NCBI RefSeq assembly: GCF_001905385.1
Contig: NZ_LIPF01000001.1
Span: forward strand, 548,765-612,764
Reading direction: 5' to 3'
Length of the DNA: 64,000 nucleotides
From: Streptomyces sp. CB02414
Lineage (GTDB): Bacteria > Actinomycetota > Actinomycetes > Streptomycetales > Streptomycetaceae
The stretch's first letter is position 1, and every line of letters begins with the position of its first letter. Under the pieces are notes generated by a model, which ran no database searches, was not told where the DNA came from, and saw only the letters and a program-made list of their open reading frames with translations. Below, piece by piece: positions 1 through 9,037 of the stretch. The translations under genes were made by a program, and so were the position numbers.

Positions 1-93
1 ACCGTCACCGGCGGCCTCCTTGGGGCGGCGTCCGCGCAGCCACGAGGAGAGTTTGCCCTGCAGACCGCTCCGACCGCCGAACTCCGCGCTCAT
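1..93 (-). CDS. Truncated CDS, N-terminus only, function unknown
   Basis: The first 31 codons of a gene that runs off the left edge. The start is clear: an ATG at 93 preceded by GAGGAG at ideal spacing on the minus strand. The visible peptide is basic (GKLSSWLRGRRPKE) with no signal peptide or recognisable domain. Codon use is typical high-GC Streptomyces. A GATAGGG-like -10 lies near 130-140. No function can be assigned. Confidence 0.6.
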   Translation of the reverse strand, partial: MSAEFGGRSGLQGKLSSWLRGRRPKEAAGDG

Positions 94-212
94 CAATCTC
101 CTCGCCTCGCCGTCGTGCGCTCCAGCATGCCCTATCGTCGCACCATTGCGCGCTTCGGGGTCGGGAAGGGACAAACTTCCCTGGTCAGGCTGGATTGGCC
201 GAAACCTTTCGA

Positions 213-854
213 TCAGCGCGGGGCGAGCCCGTGCAGGGCGTAGTCGACAAGCGTGTCGGTGTACTCGTGGGAGATCGGGGCCGTGCGCTGGAGCCAGCGC
301 TGGGCGAGCGGGGAGACGAAGAGTTCGAGCGCGATGCGCGGGTCGAGATCCGCACGGACGTGGCCGGCGTCCTGGGCCGCGCGCAGCCGGTCGACGAACA
401 GCTGGAGCGACGGGTCCAGGAGCTCGGTGAGGAACGTCCGCCCGAGCTGCTCGTTGACCACGCCCTCCGCGGCGAGGGCACGGTAGGGAGCCTCGAACCC
501 GGGATCGCACAGTTCGTCGACGGTGGCACGCAGCACGCTCTTCAGGTCGGCGGCGAGGTCGCCGGTGTCGGGGATGCCCACGCCCTGCTCCCCTGCCTCC
601 TGCACGGCCCGGTCGCCGAGGTCGAGGAAGGCCTCCAGCAGGACGTCCGCCTTGGAGGACCACCAGCGGTAGATCGTCTGCTTGCCGACGCCGGCACGGG
701 CGGCGATGCCCTCGATCGTGGTCCTCGGGTAGCCGACCTCGGCGACCAGCGCGAGGGCCGCGTCGTAGATGGCACGGCGGGACCGCTGACTGCGGCGGCT
801 GACGTCGGGGTGCGGCTTGTCGGGCGGGGCGGGGGTGGATTTCTCGTCGGCCAT
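213..854 (-). CDS. TetR/AcrR-family transcriptional repressor
   Basis: A 213-residue protein, normal size for the family. The N-terminal helix-turn-helix is at about residues 25-70 (IEGIAARAGVGKQTIYRWW), followed by a helical ligand-binding domain ending QLFVDRLR...HGLAPR. It is divergent from the small gene at 969, and the shared 114-bp spacer carries a 15-bp inverted repeat (878-892 / 917-931) that is the likely operator, so it probably represses itself and perhaps that neighbour. The effector is unknown. The ATG start at 854 is the only good one. Confidence 0.9.
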   Translation of the reverse strand: MADEKSTPAPPDKPHPDVSRRSQRSRRAIYDAALALVAEVGYPRTTIEGIAARAGVGKQTIYRWWSSKADVLLEAFLDLGDRAVQEAGEQGVGIPDTGDLAADLKSVLRATVDELCDPGFEAPYRALAAEGVVNEQLGRTFLTELLDPSLQLFVDRLRAAQDAGHVRADLDPRIALELFVSPLAQRWLQRTAPISHEYTDTLVDYALHGLAPR

Positions 855-877
855 GGCTCGAACTTATCAGGTTGACA

Positions 878-931
878 AGACGGTTCGTCTCGCCAGACAG
901 TGGACCGTGACACAAACGAGACGAGCCGTAT
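878..931. promoter_or_regulatory. Inverted repeat, candidate TetR operator
   Basis: AGACGGTTCGTCTCG at 878-892 and CGAGACGAGCCGTAT at 917-931 are reverse complements at 13 of 15 positions. They lie between the divergent TetR and DUF6243 genes, in the position expected for a TetR autorepressor site. A TTGACA hexamer at 872-877 sits beside the first arm. Confidence 0.5.
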
Positions 932-968
932 CGTCACGTTGACTTGCCGTCCGAGGAGAGGGAGCCCC

Positions 969-1178
969 ATGACCCGAGGTGGAGCCGGAAGCATGCTGGG
1001 CGTCGGCGGCACCCGCCGCAAGCTCGGCCGCGACGCACTGCGCGGCGGCGACCGCAGCGGCCGGAACAGCGGTGGCCCGGACCCGCTGGCCGAGAAGCGG
1101 GAACTGCTGCGCAAGCTCCAGGAGCGCCGACGCGAACAACGACAACAGGAGGAGGCCACCGACGAGAAGACCTCATGA
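969..1178 (+). CDS. DUF6243-type small basic protein
   Basis: A 69-residue protein beginning MTRGGAGSMLGVGGTRRKLG, with a helical, charge-rich C-terminus (KRELLRKLQERRREQRQQEE). The pattern matches the small Streptomyces family I know as DUF6243; its function is unknown. The ATG at 969 has a strong GAGGAGAGGGAG upstream, which sets the start. It is too short and charged for an enzyme, has no signal peptide, and may bind nucleic acid or RNA polymerase (inference only). Confidence 0.75.
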   Translation: MTRGGAGSMLGVGGTRRKLGRDALRGGDRSGRNSGGPDPLAEKRELLRKLQERRREQRQQEEATDEKTS

Positions 1179-1263
1179 CGAGCCACGCGGCGCTCATCCC
1201 GGCCCCAGGCCCGTCGCGCCCGCCAGGAACACCAGGGTGCCGGGCCGGGCCGGCCGGCACAGC

Positions 1264-2250
1264 TCACGAGTTGGCCTCCCCCGACGGCCAGGCATCGCCC
1301 CAGTCCGCGTCACGGGCCGCCTTGTACAGGTCGCCGTGGCGCTTGGTGACCGTCCGCCGGCGCAACTGCTCGTCGGGCTCGCACAGGTCGATCAGCACCT
1401 GACCCTTGCGGATCTGCGGACGCCGGACCACCCGGGACGGCGCGGGCTCGACGGGGAACCGGGCGGCCGCGACGTAGCTGAACTTCTCGTCCTCGTAGGC
1501 GAGGGAGCCGCCCTTGACCTGCCGGTGCAGGCTGGACCGGCTGACCCGCGCCGCGAAGTGGCACCAGTCCGTGCCGGGCACGATGGGGCAGGCGGCGCTG
1601 TGCGGACAGGGCGCGGCGACCCGGAACCCGGCGGCGACCAGCCGGTCGCGGGCCTCGATCACCCGGGCGTACCCGTCCGGCGTACCGGCCTCCACGATCA
1701 CGACGGCCTGCGCGGCCGAGGCGGCGGCGTCGACGAGGGCGGCTCGGTCGGGGCCGGTCAGCTCGTTGAGCACGTAGGAGACGGTGACCAGGTCGGTGCC
1801 CGCCACGTCGAGCGCCGCTCCGATGCGGGCGCGCTGCCAGCGGACGTCACCCAGTTCCGGCAGGGCAGCGGCGATCTCCCGGCCGAGGGCGAGCGCGGGT
1901 TCGGCCCAGTCGAGCACGGTCACCGGTCGGGCGCCGGGCCAGGTGTCGTTGACGGCCCAGGTCGCGGCGCCGGTCCCGCCGCCCACGTCGGTGTGGCTGC
2001 CGGGCACCCACCCGGGCACGGCGTCCGCGAACGCCGCGAGCGCGGAGCGTACGGCGGCGAAGGTGGCGGGCATGCGGTAGGCGGCGTAGGCGACGACGTC
2101 CGCGCGGTCGCGCAGGATCGGGGCGTCGGTCGGGGTGGCCCCGCGGTAGTTGGCGATCAGCCGCTCCACGGCCTGCGCGGCCTGGCGGGGCGGCAGCCCG
2201 TCGACCAGCTCGGCGAGGGCGGCACGCAGGGTTTCGGCGGGGTCGTTCAC
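1264..2250 (-). CDS. Rsm22-family small-subunit ribosomal methyltransferase-like protein
   Basis: A 328-residue SAM-fold protein. The glycine-rich SAM motif (DVGGGTGAATWA) is near residue 95, and a C-terminal part carries the cysteine motif CPHSAACPI...DWCHF typical of Rsm22/METTL17 proteins, where such cysteines bind an iron-sulfur cluster. The family acts on, or assembles with, the small ribosomal subunit. The GTG start at 2250 gives VNDPAETLRAAL. The reading frame stays open far upstream on this strand, but that is GC-skewed shadow through a repeat element. Monocistronic by spacing. Confidence 0.85.
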   Translation of the reverse strand: MNDPAETLRAALAELVDGLPPRQAAQAVERLIANYRGATPTDAPILRDRADVVAYAAYRMPATFAAVRSALAAFADAVPGWVPGSHTDVGGGTGAATWAVNDTWPGARPVTVLDWAEPALALGREIAAALPELGDVRWQRARIGAALDVAGTDLVTVSYVLNELTGPDRAALVDAAASAAQAVVIVEAGTPDGYARVIEARDRLVAAGFRVAAPCPHSAACPIVPGTDWCHFAARVSRSSLHRQVKGGSLAYEDEKFSYVAAARFPVEPAPSRVVRRPQIRKGQVLIDLCEPDEQLRRRTVTKRHGDLYKAARDADWGDAWPSGEANS

Positions 2251-2309
2251 TCGGCGAATTGTATGGGGCGGGGTGCCTGCGGCGTGGGGGTGGCTGCCGG
2301 GGGGGGTGC

Positions 2310-2624
2310 GCAACCCGGCGCGGCGGGGTGCCGCTGCGCCCACCCGTGCCGCCCTGGGGGTACCTCCCAGGCCGTTCAGGCACTGGGGGAGGCACGACTG
2401 CCCGCAGCAGGGGCGGGGCGGCGGGAGAGCCGCGTACGGCGGGAAGGAGACGTGTCGGGGGGTGTCCGCCCCCAGCGGTTGGCGCGTCCGCGCCCCGCAC
2501 CTTTTCAAGTGACCGATTCCGCGCCGTTCCGAGGACGGACACCCCCCGGCGCGGCCCCGACCCACCACCGAACCACCCGCGCTACCCGCACCCCCACCGA
2601 ACCCGCACAGGCCGCCGCAGGCAC
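2310..2624 (+). repeat. Dispersed hairpin repeat, copy A
   Basis: Noncoding intergenic element. The conserved core starts at about 2431. A 13-bp arm (CGGGGGGTGTCCG, 2456-2468) and its exact reverse complement (2536-2548) enclose a 67-nt loop. The upstream flank carries a GTGCCGCTGCGCCCACCCGTGC-like GC segment shared with the other copies. Copies B (28528-28722) and C (55545-55738, opposite strand) have the same arms and loop length. No protein-coding signature, transposase or target duplication is visible. Confidence 0.85.
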
Positions 2625-2633
2625 CCACCCCGC

Positions 2634-3773
2634 TCAACCGCCGGAGGCAACCCGTACGGCCCGAGCCACCCGAGTCCCCACCCCCGCCCGAGGCCCGTTG
2701 TCCGGTGCCCGCCGCCGCGGGTGGACCGTGTTGGCCAGCAGGATCGCGAACGTGTCCGTCGCCCGGTCGAGCACCAGCATCGTCCCCGTGAACCCGGTGT
2801 GCCCGGCCGCCCCCCGCCCCGCCAGCTCCCCCATGAACCACGGCTGGTCGAGGGCGAATCCCAGCCCCGGCCCGGTCAGCAGCAGCTCCACGAAGTCCGG
2901 CCCGAGGATCCGCGCCGGCCCGTACGAGCCCCCCGCCAGCAGCGCCCGGCAGAACACCGACAGGTCCCGCGCCGTCGAGAACAGCCCCGCATGGCCCGCC
3001 ACCCCGCCCAGCGCCCACGCGTTCTCGTCGTGCACGACGCCCCGCAGCATCCCCCGGTCCGCCTTGGCCCACGGCCGCCGCTGGTCCTCCGTGGCCGCCG
3101 CCCCCGGGCACGGCCCGAACCGCGTCGCCGTCATGCCCAGTGGCCGGGTGATCCCGTCGCGGACGAGGACGTCGAGCGTCCGCCCGGTGATGCGCTCCAG
3201 GACCTGCTGGAGGAGCAGCATGTTCAGGTCGGAGTAGCAGTACGTCCCCGGCACCCCCACCGGCGGCTCCGCCCGCAGCCTCCGCAGCCGCTCCTCCCCG
3301 TCGGCGCAGTCGTACAGCGGCAGCTCCGGCCGCAGCCCCGACGTGTGCGTGAGGAGCTGCCGCACCGTGATCCCGTGCACCGCCGCCGCCCGGAAGTCCG
3401 GCAGGTACGCCCCGACCCGCGCGTCGATGCCGAGCGTGCCCCGCTCGATCTGCTGCACGGCGGCGACGGCGGTGAACACCTTCGTCAGGGAGGCCAGATC
3501 GAACGGCGTACCGGCGGTCATCGGCACCCGCGCCCCCTCGGCCAGCTCCACGCCCGCGTCGGCGCGCGCGTCGTAGGCCGAGTAGCGCACGGCCCACCCC
3601 GCCGCCTCCTCGACTGCGAGGACCGGCCCGCGCCCCACGGCGACGACGGCCCCCGCCGCCCAGGGCCGCTCCCCGACCGTAAGACCGTGCACCTCTTCCA
3701 CGACAAGGCGGAGCTGCTCGGGGTCGAGCCCGGCCCGCTCCGGGGTGCCGTGACGCAGTCTCGGGGTGCTCAG
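2634..3773 (-). CDS. Serine hydrolase of the class C beta-lactamase/esterase family
   Basis: A roughly 379-residue beta-lactamase-fold hydrolase. The catalytic SxxK is SLTK at about residues 95-98, the second motif is the YSDLN region, and the third is HTGFTG. No signal peptide is seen, so it is probably a cytoplasmic esterase or DD-peptidase-like enzyme rather than a true beta-lactamase. The best start is a CTG at 3773 that overlaps the upstream exporter's stop as CTGA, with GGAG seven nucleotides before it; the alternative GTG at 3803 lacks a ribosome-binding site. Translation is probably coupled to the exporter. Confidence 0.85.
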   Translation of the reverse strand: MSTPRLRHGTPERAGLDPEQLRLVVEEVHGLTVGERPWAAGAVVAVGRGPVLAVEEAAGWAVRYSAYDARADAGVELAEGARVPMTAGTPFDLASLTKVFTAVAAVQQIERGTLGIDARVGAYLPDFRAAAVHGITVRQLLTHTSGLRPELPLYDCADGEERLRRLRAEPPVGVPGTYCYSDLNMLLLQQVLERITGRTLDVLVRDGITRPLGMTATRFGPCPGAAATEDQRRPWAKADRGMLRGVVHDENAWALGGVAGHAGLFSTARDLSVFCRALLAGGSYGPARILGPDFVELLLTGPGLGFALDQPWFMGELAGRGAAGHTGFTGTMLVLDRATDTFAILLANTVHPRRRAPDNGPRAGVGTRVARAVRVASGG

Positions 3774-5077
3774 CTCTCTTCTCCCTCCGCGGGACGACGG
3801 CACATACCGGCGAAGAAGGCGAGCGCCACCACCGCCGCGACGAGCTGCACCACGGCCATCGGCAGGGCGGTGTCCTCGCCCGCGATCCCGACCAGCGGCG
3901 AGGCGATGGCACCGATGAGGAAGGAGGACGTGCCGAGCAGCGCCGAGGCGGAGCCGGCCGACTTCTTGACCCGCATCAGCGCCAGCGCCTGGGTGTTGGG
4001 CAGGCTGATGCCCATCGCCGACATCAGCACGAACAGCGCGGCGGCGACCGGCACGAGCCCGACCTCGCCGAAGACGCCGAGGGACATCAGCAACAGGGCG
4101 GTCGCGGCGGCGATGACGATGAGGAGCCCGAGGACCAGCACCCGGTCCAGCCGCACCCGCCCGACGAGGATCTTGCCGTTGATCTGCCCCACCACGACCA
4201 GCCCGATCGAGTTGAGCCCGAACAGCAGGCTGAACGTCTGCGGCGAGGCCCCGTAGATCTCCTGGATGACGAACGGCGACGCGGAGATGTACGCGAACAG
4301 CGAGGCGAAGGCGAATCCGCCGGCGAGCATGTACCCGGTGAAGGCCCGGTCGGCGAGCAGCCCCCGCATGGCGCGCAGCGTGTCGCCGACCCCGCCCTCG
4401 TGCCGCTCCCCCTCCGGCAGCGTCTCGGGGAGCTTGGCCCACACGACGACGCCCAGCGCCACCCCCACCACCGTGAGCACGACGAAGACGCCCCGCCAGT
4501 CCGTCACCCGCAGGATCTGCCCGCCGATGAGCGGCGCGACGACGGGCGCGACCCCGGAGATCAGCATGAGGGTGGAGAAGAAGCGGGCCATGGCGACACC
4601 GTCGTAGAGGTCGCGTACGACGGCCCGGGCGATGACGATCGCGGCGGCCCCCGCGAGGCCCTGCGCCAGCCGGAAGGCGACCAGCAGTTCCACGGTGGGC
4701 GCGAGCGCGCACAGCGCGGTGGCGACGACGTAGACGGCGAGGCCGGTCAGCAGGGGACGCCGCCGCCCCCACTTGTCGCTCATCGGCCCGACCACGAGCT
4801 GCCCGAGCGCCATGCCGGCCAGGCAGGCGGTGAGCGTGAGCTGCACGGTGGCGGCGGGCGCGCCCAGGGCCCGGGTGACCTCCGGGAGCGCGGGGAGGTA
4901 CATGTCCATCGCCAGCGGCGGCGTCGCGGTCAGCCCGCCGAGGAGCAGCGTGACGAGCAGCCCGGCACGGCGGGCCCCGCGGACGTCCCCGACGTCGCCG
5001 GCGTGCGGCGCTTCCGTGCGTGGGGTGATGGTCGGTTGTGGCGGTGTGTGCGGTATGGACGGCCCGCGCTCGGGCAT
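3770..5077 (-). CDS. Bcr/CflA-type MFS drug exporter
   Basis: 435 residues, about 12 membrane helices. The segment MDMYLPALPEVTRALGA followed by GPMSDKWGRRRP (MFS motif A) is characteristic of the Bcr/CflA/DHA1 drug:H+ antiporters. The ATG at 5077 is preferred over the longer frame because GGGAGGGG lies just upstream. It overlaps the serine hydrolase gene by four bases, so the two form an operon; co-expression of a pump and a hydrolase suggests resistance or detoxification of an ester or lactam compound (inference). Confidence 0.9.
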   Translation of the reverse strand: MPERGPSIPHTPPQPTITPRTEAPHAGDVGDVRGARRAGLLVTLLLGGLTATPPLAMDMYLPALPEVTRALGAPAATVQLTLTACLAGMALGQLVVGPMSDKWGRRRPLLTGLAVYVVATALCALAPTVELLVAFRLAQGLAGAAAIVIARAVVRDLYDGVAMARFFSTLMLISGVAPVVAPLIGGQILRVTDWRGVFVVLTVVGVALGVVVWAKLPETLPEGERHEGGVGDTLRAMRGLLADRAFTGYMLAGGFAFASLFAYISASPFVIQEIYGASPQTFSLLFGLNSIGLVVVGQINGKILVGRVRLDRVLVLGLLIVIAAATALLLMSLGVFGEVGLVPVAAALFVLMSAMGISLPNTQALALMRVKKSAGSASALLGTSSFLIGAIASPLVGIAGEDTALPMAVVQLVAAVVALAFFAGMCRRPAEGEES

Positions 5078-5184
5078 GTGCCCCTCCCTCTTCGACAGAT
5101 CCGGCACCTATGCTCTCAGCTCGTACGGTCTTGAACGAACACGGAACGAACAGACTCGAACGACCTGAGCGAGGGTGGGGCAGG

Positions 5185-6216
5185 GTGTCAGCGGTGACCG
5201 GGCAGAAGGTGCGCTGGGGGATTCTGGCGACCGGTGGGATGGCGGCGACGTTCACGGCGGATCTGGTCGATCTGCCGGACGCGGAGGTCGTGGCGGTGGC
5301 CTCGCGGACCGAGGCGTCGGCGAAAGCGTTCGCGGAGCGGTTCGGGATACCGCGGGCGTACGGCGACTGGGAGGCCCTCGCCCGGGACGAGGACGTGGAC
5401 GTGGTGTACGTCGCCACGCCGCACTCCGCGCACCGCGCGGCGGCCGGCCTGTGCCTGGAGGCGGGCCGCAACGTGCTGTGCGAGAAGCCGTTCACGCTGA
5501 ACGCGCGCGAGGCGTCGGAACTGGTCGCGCTCGCCCGCGCGAACGACCGCTTCCTGATGGAAGCGATGTGGATGTACTGCAACCCGCTGGTGCGGCGCCT
5601 GAAGGCGCTGGTCGACGACGGCGCGATCGGCGAGGTCCGCAGCGTCCAGGCGGACTTCGGGCTCGCCGGCCCCTTCCCTCCCAGCCACCGGCTGCGCGAC
5701 CCGGCGCAGGGCGGCGGCGCGCTGCTCGACCTGGGCGTGTACCCGGTGTCGTTCGCGCAGTTGCTGCTCGGCGAGCCGTCGGACGTCGCCGCGCGGGCGG
5801 TGCTCTCCGAGGAGGGCGTGGACCTCCAGACGGGCGCCCTGCTCTCCTACGACAGCGGCGCGCTGGCCTCCGTGCACTGCTCCATCACCGGCGGCACGCC
5901 CAACTCCGCCTCGGTCACCGGGTCCCGGGGCCGCGTCGACGTGCCGTACGGCTTCTTCTTCCCGGACCACTTCGTGCTGCACCGCGACGGCAAGGAGCCC
6001 GAGGAGTTCCGGGCCGACCCGGCCGACGGGCCCCGGGCCAGCCTGGGGCACGAGGCCCGGGAGGTGATGCGGGCCCTGCGTGCCGGTGAGACCGAGTCCC
6101 CGCTGGTCCCGCTGGACGGCACGCTGGCCGTGATGCGGACGCTCGACGCGATCCGGGACCGCGTCGGCGTCCGCTACCCGGGAGAGACGGAGGCGCCGGT
6201 CGTCACGCCGGCTTGA
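5185..6216 (+). CDS. Gfo/Idh/MocA-family oxidoreductase
   Basis: A 343-residue NAD(P)-dependent dehydrogenase. The N-terminal Rossmann fold (WGILATGGMAATF) is followed by the family's EKPFTLN motif near residue 100 and a C-terminal alpha/beta domain (GGALLDLGVYPVSFAQLLLG). Members act on sugars or inositols, or trans-dihydrodiols; the exact substrate cannot be read here. The GTG at 5185 follows GAGGGTGGGG. Its 3' end overlaps the convergent phosphatase gene by 14 bp. Confidence 0.9.
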   Translation: MSAVTGQKVRWGILATGGMAATFTADLVDLPDAEVVAVASRTEASAKAFAERFGIPRAYGDWEALARDEDVDVVYVATPHSAHRAAAGLCLEAGRNVLCEKPFTLNAREASELVALARANDRFLMEAMWMYCNPLVRRLKALVDDGAIGEVRSVQADFGLAGPFPPSHRLRDPAQGGGALLDLGVYPVSFAQLLLGEPSDVAARAVLSEEGVDLQTGALLSYDSGALASVHCSITGGTPNSASVTGSRGRVDVPYGFFFPDHFVLHRDGKEPEEFRADPADGPRASLGHEAREVMRALRAGETESPLVPLDGTLAVMRTLDAIRDRVGVRYPGETEAPVVTPA

Positions 6217-7858
6217 GCCCCTGCTCCCCCACCTCCGTCACGAAGGACGCGGCGGTCGTGAGCGGCGCCCCCTCGGTGGTGACGTGGGAGACCGTCTTGA
6301 AGTCGGCGCGCGCCAGCTCGCGGCCGAGCGAGACGGTCGTGTAGCCGCGCAGCCCGCTGTAGAACTTCAGGTGCGGGTTGGCGGCCATGAGGGTGTCCCA
6401 GTTGGACGGCTTCTCGGAGCCGTCGCGCCCGCTGGTGACGGAGGTGGTGACGATCTCGGTGCCCAGGGTGCGGGAGCCGGGGTCGTCGAAGTCGCGCTTG
6501 ATGTCGAAGCCGTAGTGGACGTGCACGTCGCCGGTGAGGACCATCAGGTTCTCGACGCCGGCGGCCTGCGCGCCGGCCAGCACCCGCTCGCGGGAGGCCG
6601 GGTAGCCGTCCCAGGAGTCCATGGAGACCTTGGACGGGGTGCTGGTCGAGTTGAACCGCTGCGAGAAGGTGACCTGCTGGGGCACCACGTTCCACAGGGC
6701 GTCGGACCGGTGCCAGCCGTTGATCAGCCAGCGTTCCTGGGCGTCGCCGGTCAGGGTGCGGCCCGGGTCCTCGGACTCGGGCCCGGGGAACTGCCAGCCG
6801 TCCCCGTACGCCTGGTTGGAGCGGTACTGGCGGGTGTCGAGCACGTCGAACTGGGCGAGCCGGCCCCAGTGCAGGCGGCGGTACAGCTTCAGGTCCGCCC
6901 CGTCGGGGAGCTGGGGCCGGCGCAGCGGCATGTTCTCCCAGTACGCCCGGTAGGCGGCGGCCCGCCGGATCAGGAACTCCTCCGGCGGCACGCTGTTCTC
7001 GGGCGTCTGGCCGGCGTAGTTGTTCTCGGTCTCGTGGTCGTCCCAGGTGACGACGAAGGGGTGCGCGGCGTGCGCGGCCCTGAGGTCGGGGTCGGACTTG
7101 TAGAGGGCGTACCGCAGGCGGTAGTCCTCCAGCGTCACCGTCTCGCGGTGGAAGAGGTCCGGCAGGGTGCCCGCGGGGTAGGCGCGGGAGCCCGCGCTGG
7201 AGTTGACGGCGTACTCGTACAGGTAGTCGCCGAGGTGGAGGACGACGTCCACGTCCTCCTGCGCCAGGTGCCGGTACGCGGTGTAGTGGCCCTGGTCGTA
7301 ACGCTGGCAGGAGACCACGCCGAAGGTGAGCTCGGAGGCCCGGCTGCGCGGGGCGGGCGCGGTGCGGGTGCGGCCGGCCGGGCTGACGTACCGTCCGGCG
7401 CGGAAGCGGTAGTGGTAGACGTGGCCGGGGGCGAGGTGGTCGACCTCGACGTGCACGGTGTGGTGGAACTCGGGGTGCGCGGTGGCCCGGCCCCGTCTGA
7501 CCACGCGGCGGAAGCGTTCGTCGAGCGCCAGCTCCCAGCTCACGTCGATCCGTTTCGCGGGCAGTCCGCTGTCGGCCTGGTACGGGACCGGGGCCAGGCG
7601 CGTCCACAGCAGGACGGAGCCGGGCTGCGGGTCGCCGGAGGCGACGCCGAGGGTGAAGGGGTCGTCGGTGAGCTGCGCCGCGTCGAGTTCGGCGGCGCTC
7701 GCGGTGCCGGCGGCCGGCAGGTTGACGGAGAAGGCGAGCGCCGCGGCGGCGCCGGTGACGGTCAGGAAGCGGCGGCGGCCCAGCTGCCGGGCGGCGGCGC
7801 GGAGTTCGGGGGCGTGCGAGGGCCCGTCGGTCCGGACCTGGTGGTTCGCGGGTGTCAT
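6203..7858 (-). CDS. phoD: Tat-exported PhoD-family alkaline phosphatase
   Basis: A 551-residue secreted phosphodiesterase/phosphomonoesterase. A twin-arginine signal (RRRFLTV at residues 28-34, then a hydrophobic stretch ending TASAAEL) precedes a PhoD N-domain and a metallophosphatase core with GVVSCQRYD, HLGDYLYEY, TWDDHETENNYAG and LTGDVHVHYGFD, the Ca/Fe-site motifs. It releases phosphate from organic esters outside the cell. The ATG at 7858 follows GGGGAGGAACGG. The orthologue at this locus in S. coelicolor is, from memory, called phoA (SCO2286), so the symbol is a family name. PhoP control is expected; a weak candidate site lies upstream. Confidence 0.93.
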   Translation of the reverse strand: MTPANHQVRTDGPSHAPELRAAARQLGRRRFLTVTGAAAALAFSVNLPAAGTASAAELDAAQLTDDPFTLGVASGDPQPGSVLLWTRLAPVPYQADSGLPAKRIDVSWELALDERFRRVVRRGRATAHPEFHHTVHVEVDHLAPGHVYHYRFRAGRYVSPAGRTRTAPAPRSRASELTFGVVSCQRYDQGHYTAYRHLAQEDVDVVLHLGDYLYEYAVNSSAGSRAYPAGTLPDLFHRETVTLEDYRLRYALYKSDPDLRAAHAAHPFVVTWDDHETENNYAGQTPENSVPPEEFLIRRAAAYRAYWENMPLRRPQLPDGADLKLYRRLHWGRLAQFDVLDTRQYRSNQAYGDGWQFPGPESEDPGRTLTGDAQERWLINGWHRSDALWNVVPQQVTFSQRFNSTSTPSKVSMDSWDGYPASRERVLAGAQAAGVENLMVLTGDVHVHYGFDIKRDFDDPGSRTLGTEIVTTSVTSGRDGSEKPSNWDTLMAANPHLKFYSGLRGYTTVSLGRELARADFKTVSHVTTEGAPLTTAASFVTEVGEQGLKPA

Positions 7859-7926
7859 CCGTTCCTCCCCTTGCGGTGGTTGCAGGGGGCATTCGAATGG
7901 CCGGGGACGACCCTGGCTTGGCGCGG

Positions 7927-7960
7927 ACATGGCGAACCCATGTCGGACGGATGAGTTCCG
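7927..7960 (-). promoter_or_regulatory. Weak candidate PHO box upstream of the phosphatase
   Basis: On the minus strand GTTCGCCATGT lies next to GTCCGACATGG and GGAACTCATCC, an 11-nt phasing like the direct-repeat units of Streptomyces PhoP sites (GTTCACC-like). Only the first unit fits well (6 of 7), so this is tentative. Confidence 0.25.
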
Positions 7961-7990
7961 CATGATCGGCCACGCGTACGCTGCCGACTC

Positions 7991-8782
7991 ATGAACACCG
8001 TGAGAACCGCCGCCGAGGAGAACACCGGCGCGCAGAAGGTAGCCCTCGTCACGGGAGCCGGCTCCGGCATCGGCCGGGCGGTCACCGTCGAACTGCTCGC
8101 GGCCGGCTGGTCGGTGGCCCTGGCCGGCCGGCGCGTGGAGACGCTGGAGGAAACGGCCGCACAGGCCCCCGCCGACGGCGGGACGGCGCTCCCCGTCCGC
8201 GCCGACGTGTCACGCCCCGAGGACGTGGCCGCCCTGTTCGACGCCGTACGCGACCGCTTCGGGCGGCTCGACCTGCTGTTCAACAACGCGGGGACGTTCG
8301 GCCCCGGCGGGGTGCCGGTCGAGGAGCTGCCCTACGAGGCGTGGCGGCACGTGGTGGACACCAACCTCAACGGGGCGTTCCTGTGCGCGCAGGCGGCGTA
8401 CCGGCAGATGAAGGAACAGGAGCCGCAGGGCGGCCGGATCATCAACAACGGCTCGATCTCGGCGCACACGCCGCGCCCGCACTCGGTGGCGTACACGGCG
8501 ACGAAGCACGCGCTGACCGGCCTGACCAAGTCACTGTCCCTGGACGGCAGGCCCTACGGCATCGCGGTCGGCCAGATCGACATCGGCAACGCGGCGACCG
8601 ACATGACGGCGGGGATGCAGACCGGCGCGCTCCAGGCCGACGGCCGGACGGCACCCGAGCCCGTGATGGACGTGGCCGACGTGGCGCGCACGGTGCGGCA
8701 CATGGCCGAGCTGCCGCTGGAGGCGAACGTGCAGTTCGCGACGGTCATGGCGACGGCGATGCCGTACGTGGGCCGCGGCTGA
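7991..8782 (+). CDS. Short-chain dehydrogenase/reductase
   Basis: A 263-residue classical SDR. The cofactor motif TGAGSGIG is at about residues 20-27, NNAG at about 98, and the catalytic Ser and YTATK motifs ([24 protein letters not shown]) follow. R and D after the second strand suggest NADPH or NADH use; the substrate is unknown. It is divergent from the phosphatase gene. The ATG at 7991 has no clear ribosome-binding site, so it may be leaderless or start slightly downstream. Confidence 0.9.
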   Translation: MNTVRTAAEENTGAQKVALVTGAGSGIGRAVTVELLAAGWSVALAGRRVETLEETAAQAPADGGTALPVRADVSRPEDVAALFDAVRDRFGRLDLLFNNAGTFGPGGVPVEELPYEAWRHVVDTNLNGAFLCAQAAYRQMKEQEPQGGRIINNGSISAHTPRPHSVAYTATKHALTGLTKSLSLDGRPYGIAVGQIDIGNAATDMTAGMQTGALQADGRTAPEPVMDVADVARTVRHMAELPLEANVQFATVMATAMPYVGRG

Positions 8783-8817
8783 GGAAGAACCTCTGGATCC
8801 ACACAATCGGAATATCA

Positions 8818-8849
8818 AAGTCCGCAGTATTGCGGCCGGTGGCGGACTT
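8818..8849. promoter_or_regulatory. Inverted repeat between convergent genes
   Basis: AAGTCCGC at 8818-8825 and GCGGACTT at 8842-8849 are exact reverse complements, with a smaller CGCA/TGCG hairpin inside. It follows the SDR gene, so it may be a terminator without a T-run, or an operator for the AT-richer stretch after it. A 38-codon frame (8882-8998) and a 65-codon frame (8850-9047) follow, but neither has good codon bias. Confidence 0.4.
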
Positions 8850-9037
8850 ATGCTCAACTCTCCTTCACTGGAGCTTCACACATGGAAGCCAGAACTTCCA
8901 CGAAGCTCGGCGAGCCACACCGAGGGGGGAGGCGGCAGCCGTGCCGCCACACCGGTTGGGGGTGGATTCCGCGTGGAACCGCGGGAACACACCGGTGAGC
9001 GGCACGGCTGCCGCGTGTTCGTGCCTGCTTACGCCAC

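Noticed and set aside
979..3237. Very long plus-strand open frame of about 750 codons
   Set aside because: It runs antisense to the Rsm22 and serine-hydrolase genes and through a noncoding repeat. High GC keeps such frames open; the minus-strand genes have the right codon bias, motifs and ribosome-binding sites.
2634..3773. Serine hydrolase as a secreted antibiotic-resistance beta-lactamase
   Set aside because: No signal peptide is visible, and the SxxK/Y-x-N/HTG set is shared by esterases and DD-peptidases. Resistance cannot be claimed from sequence.
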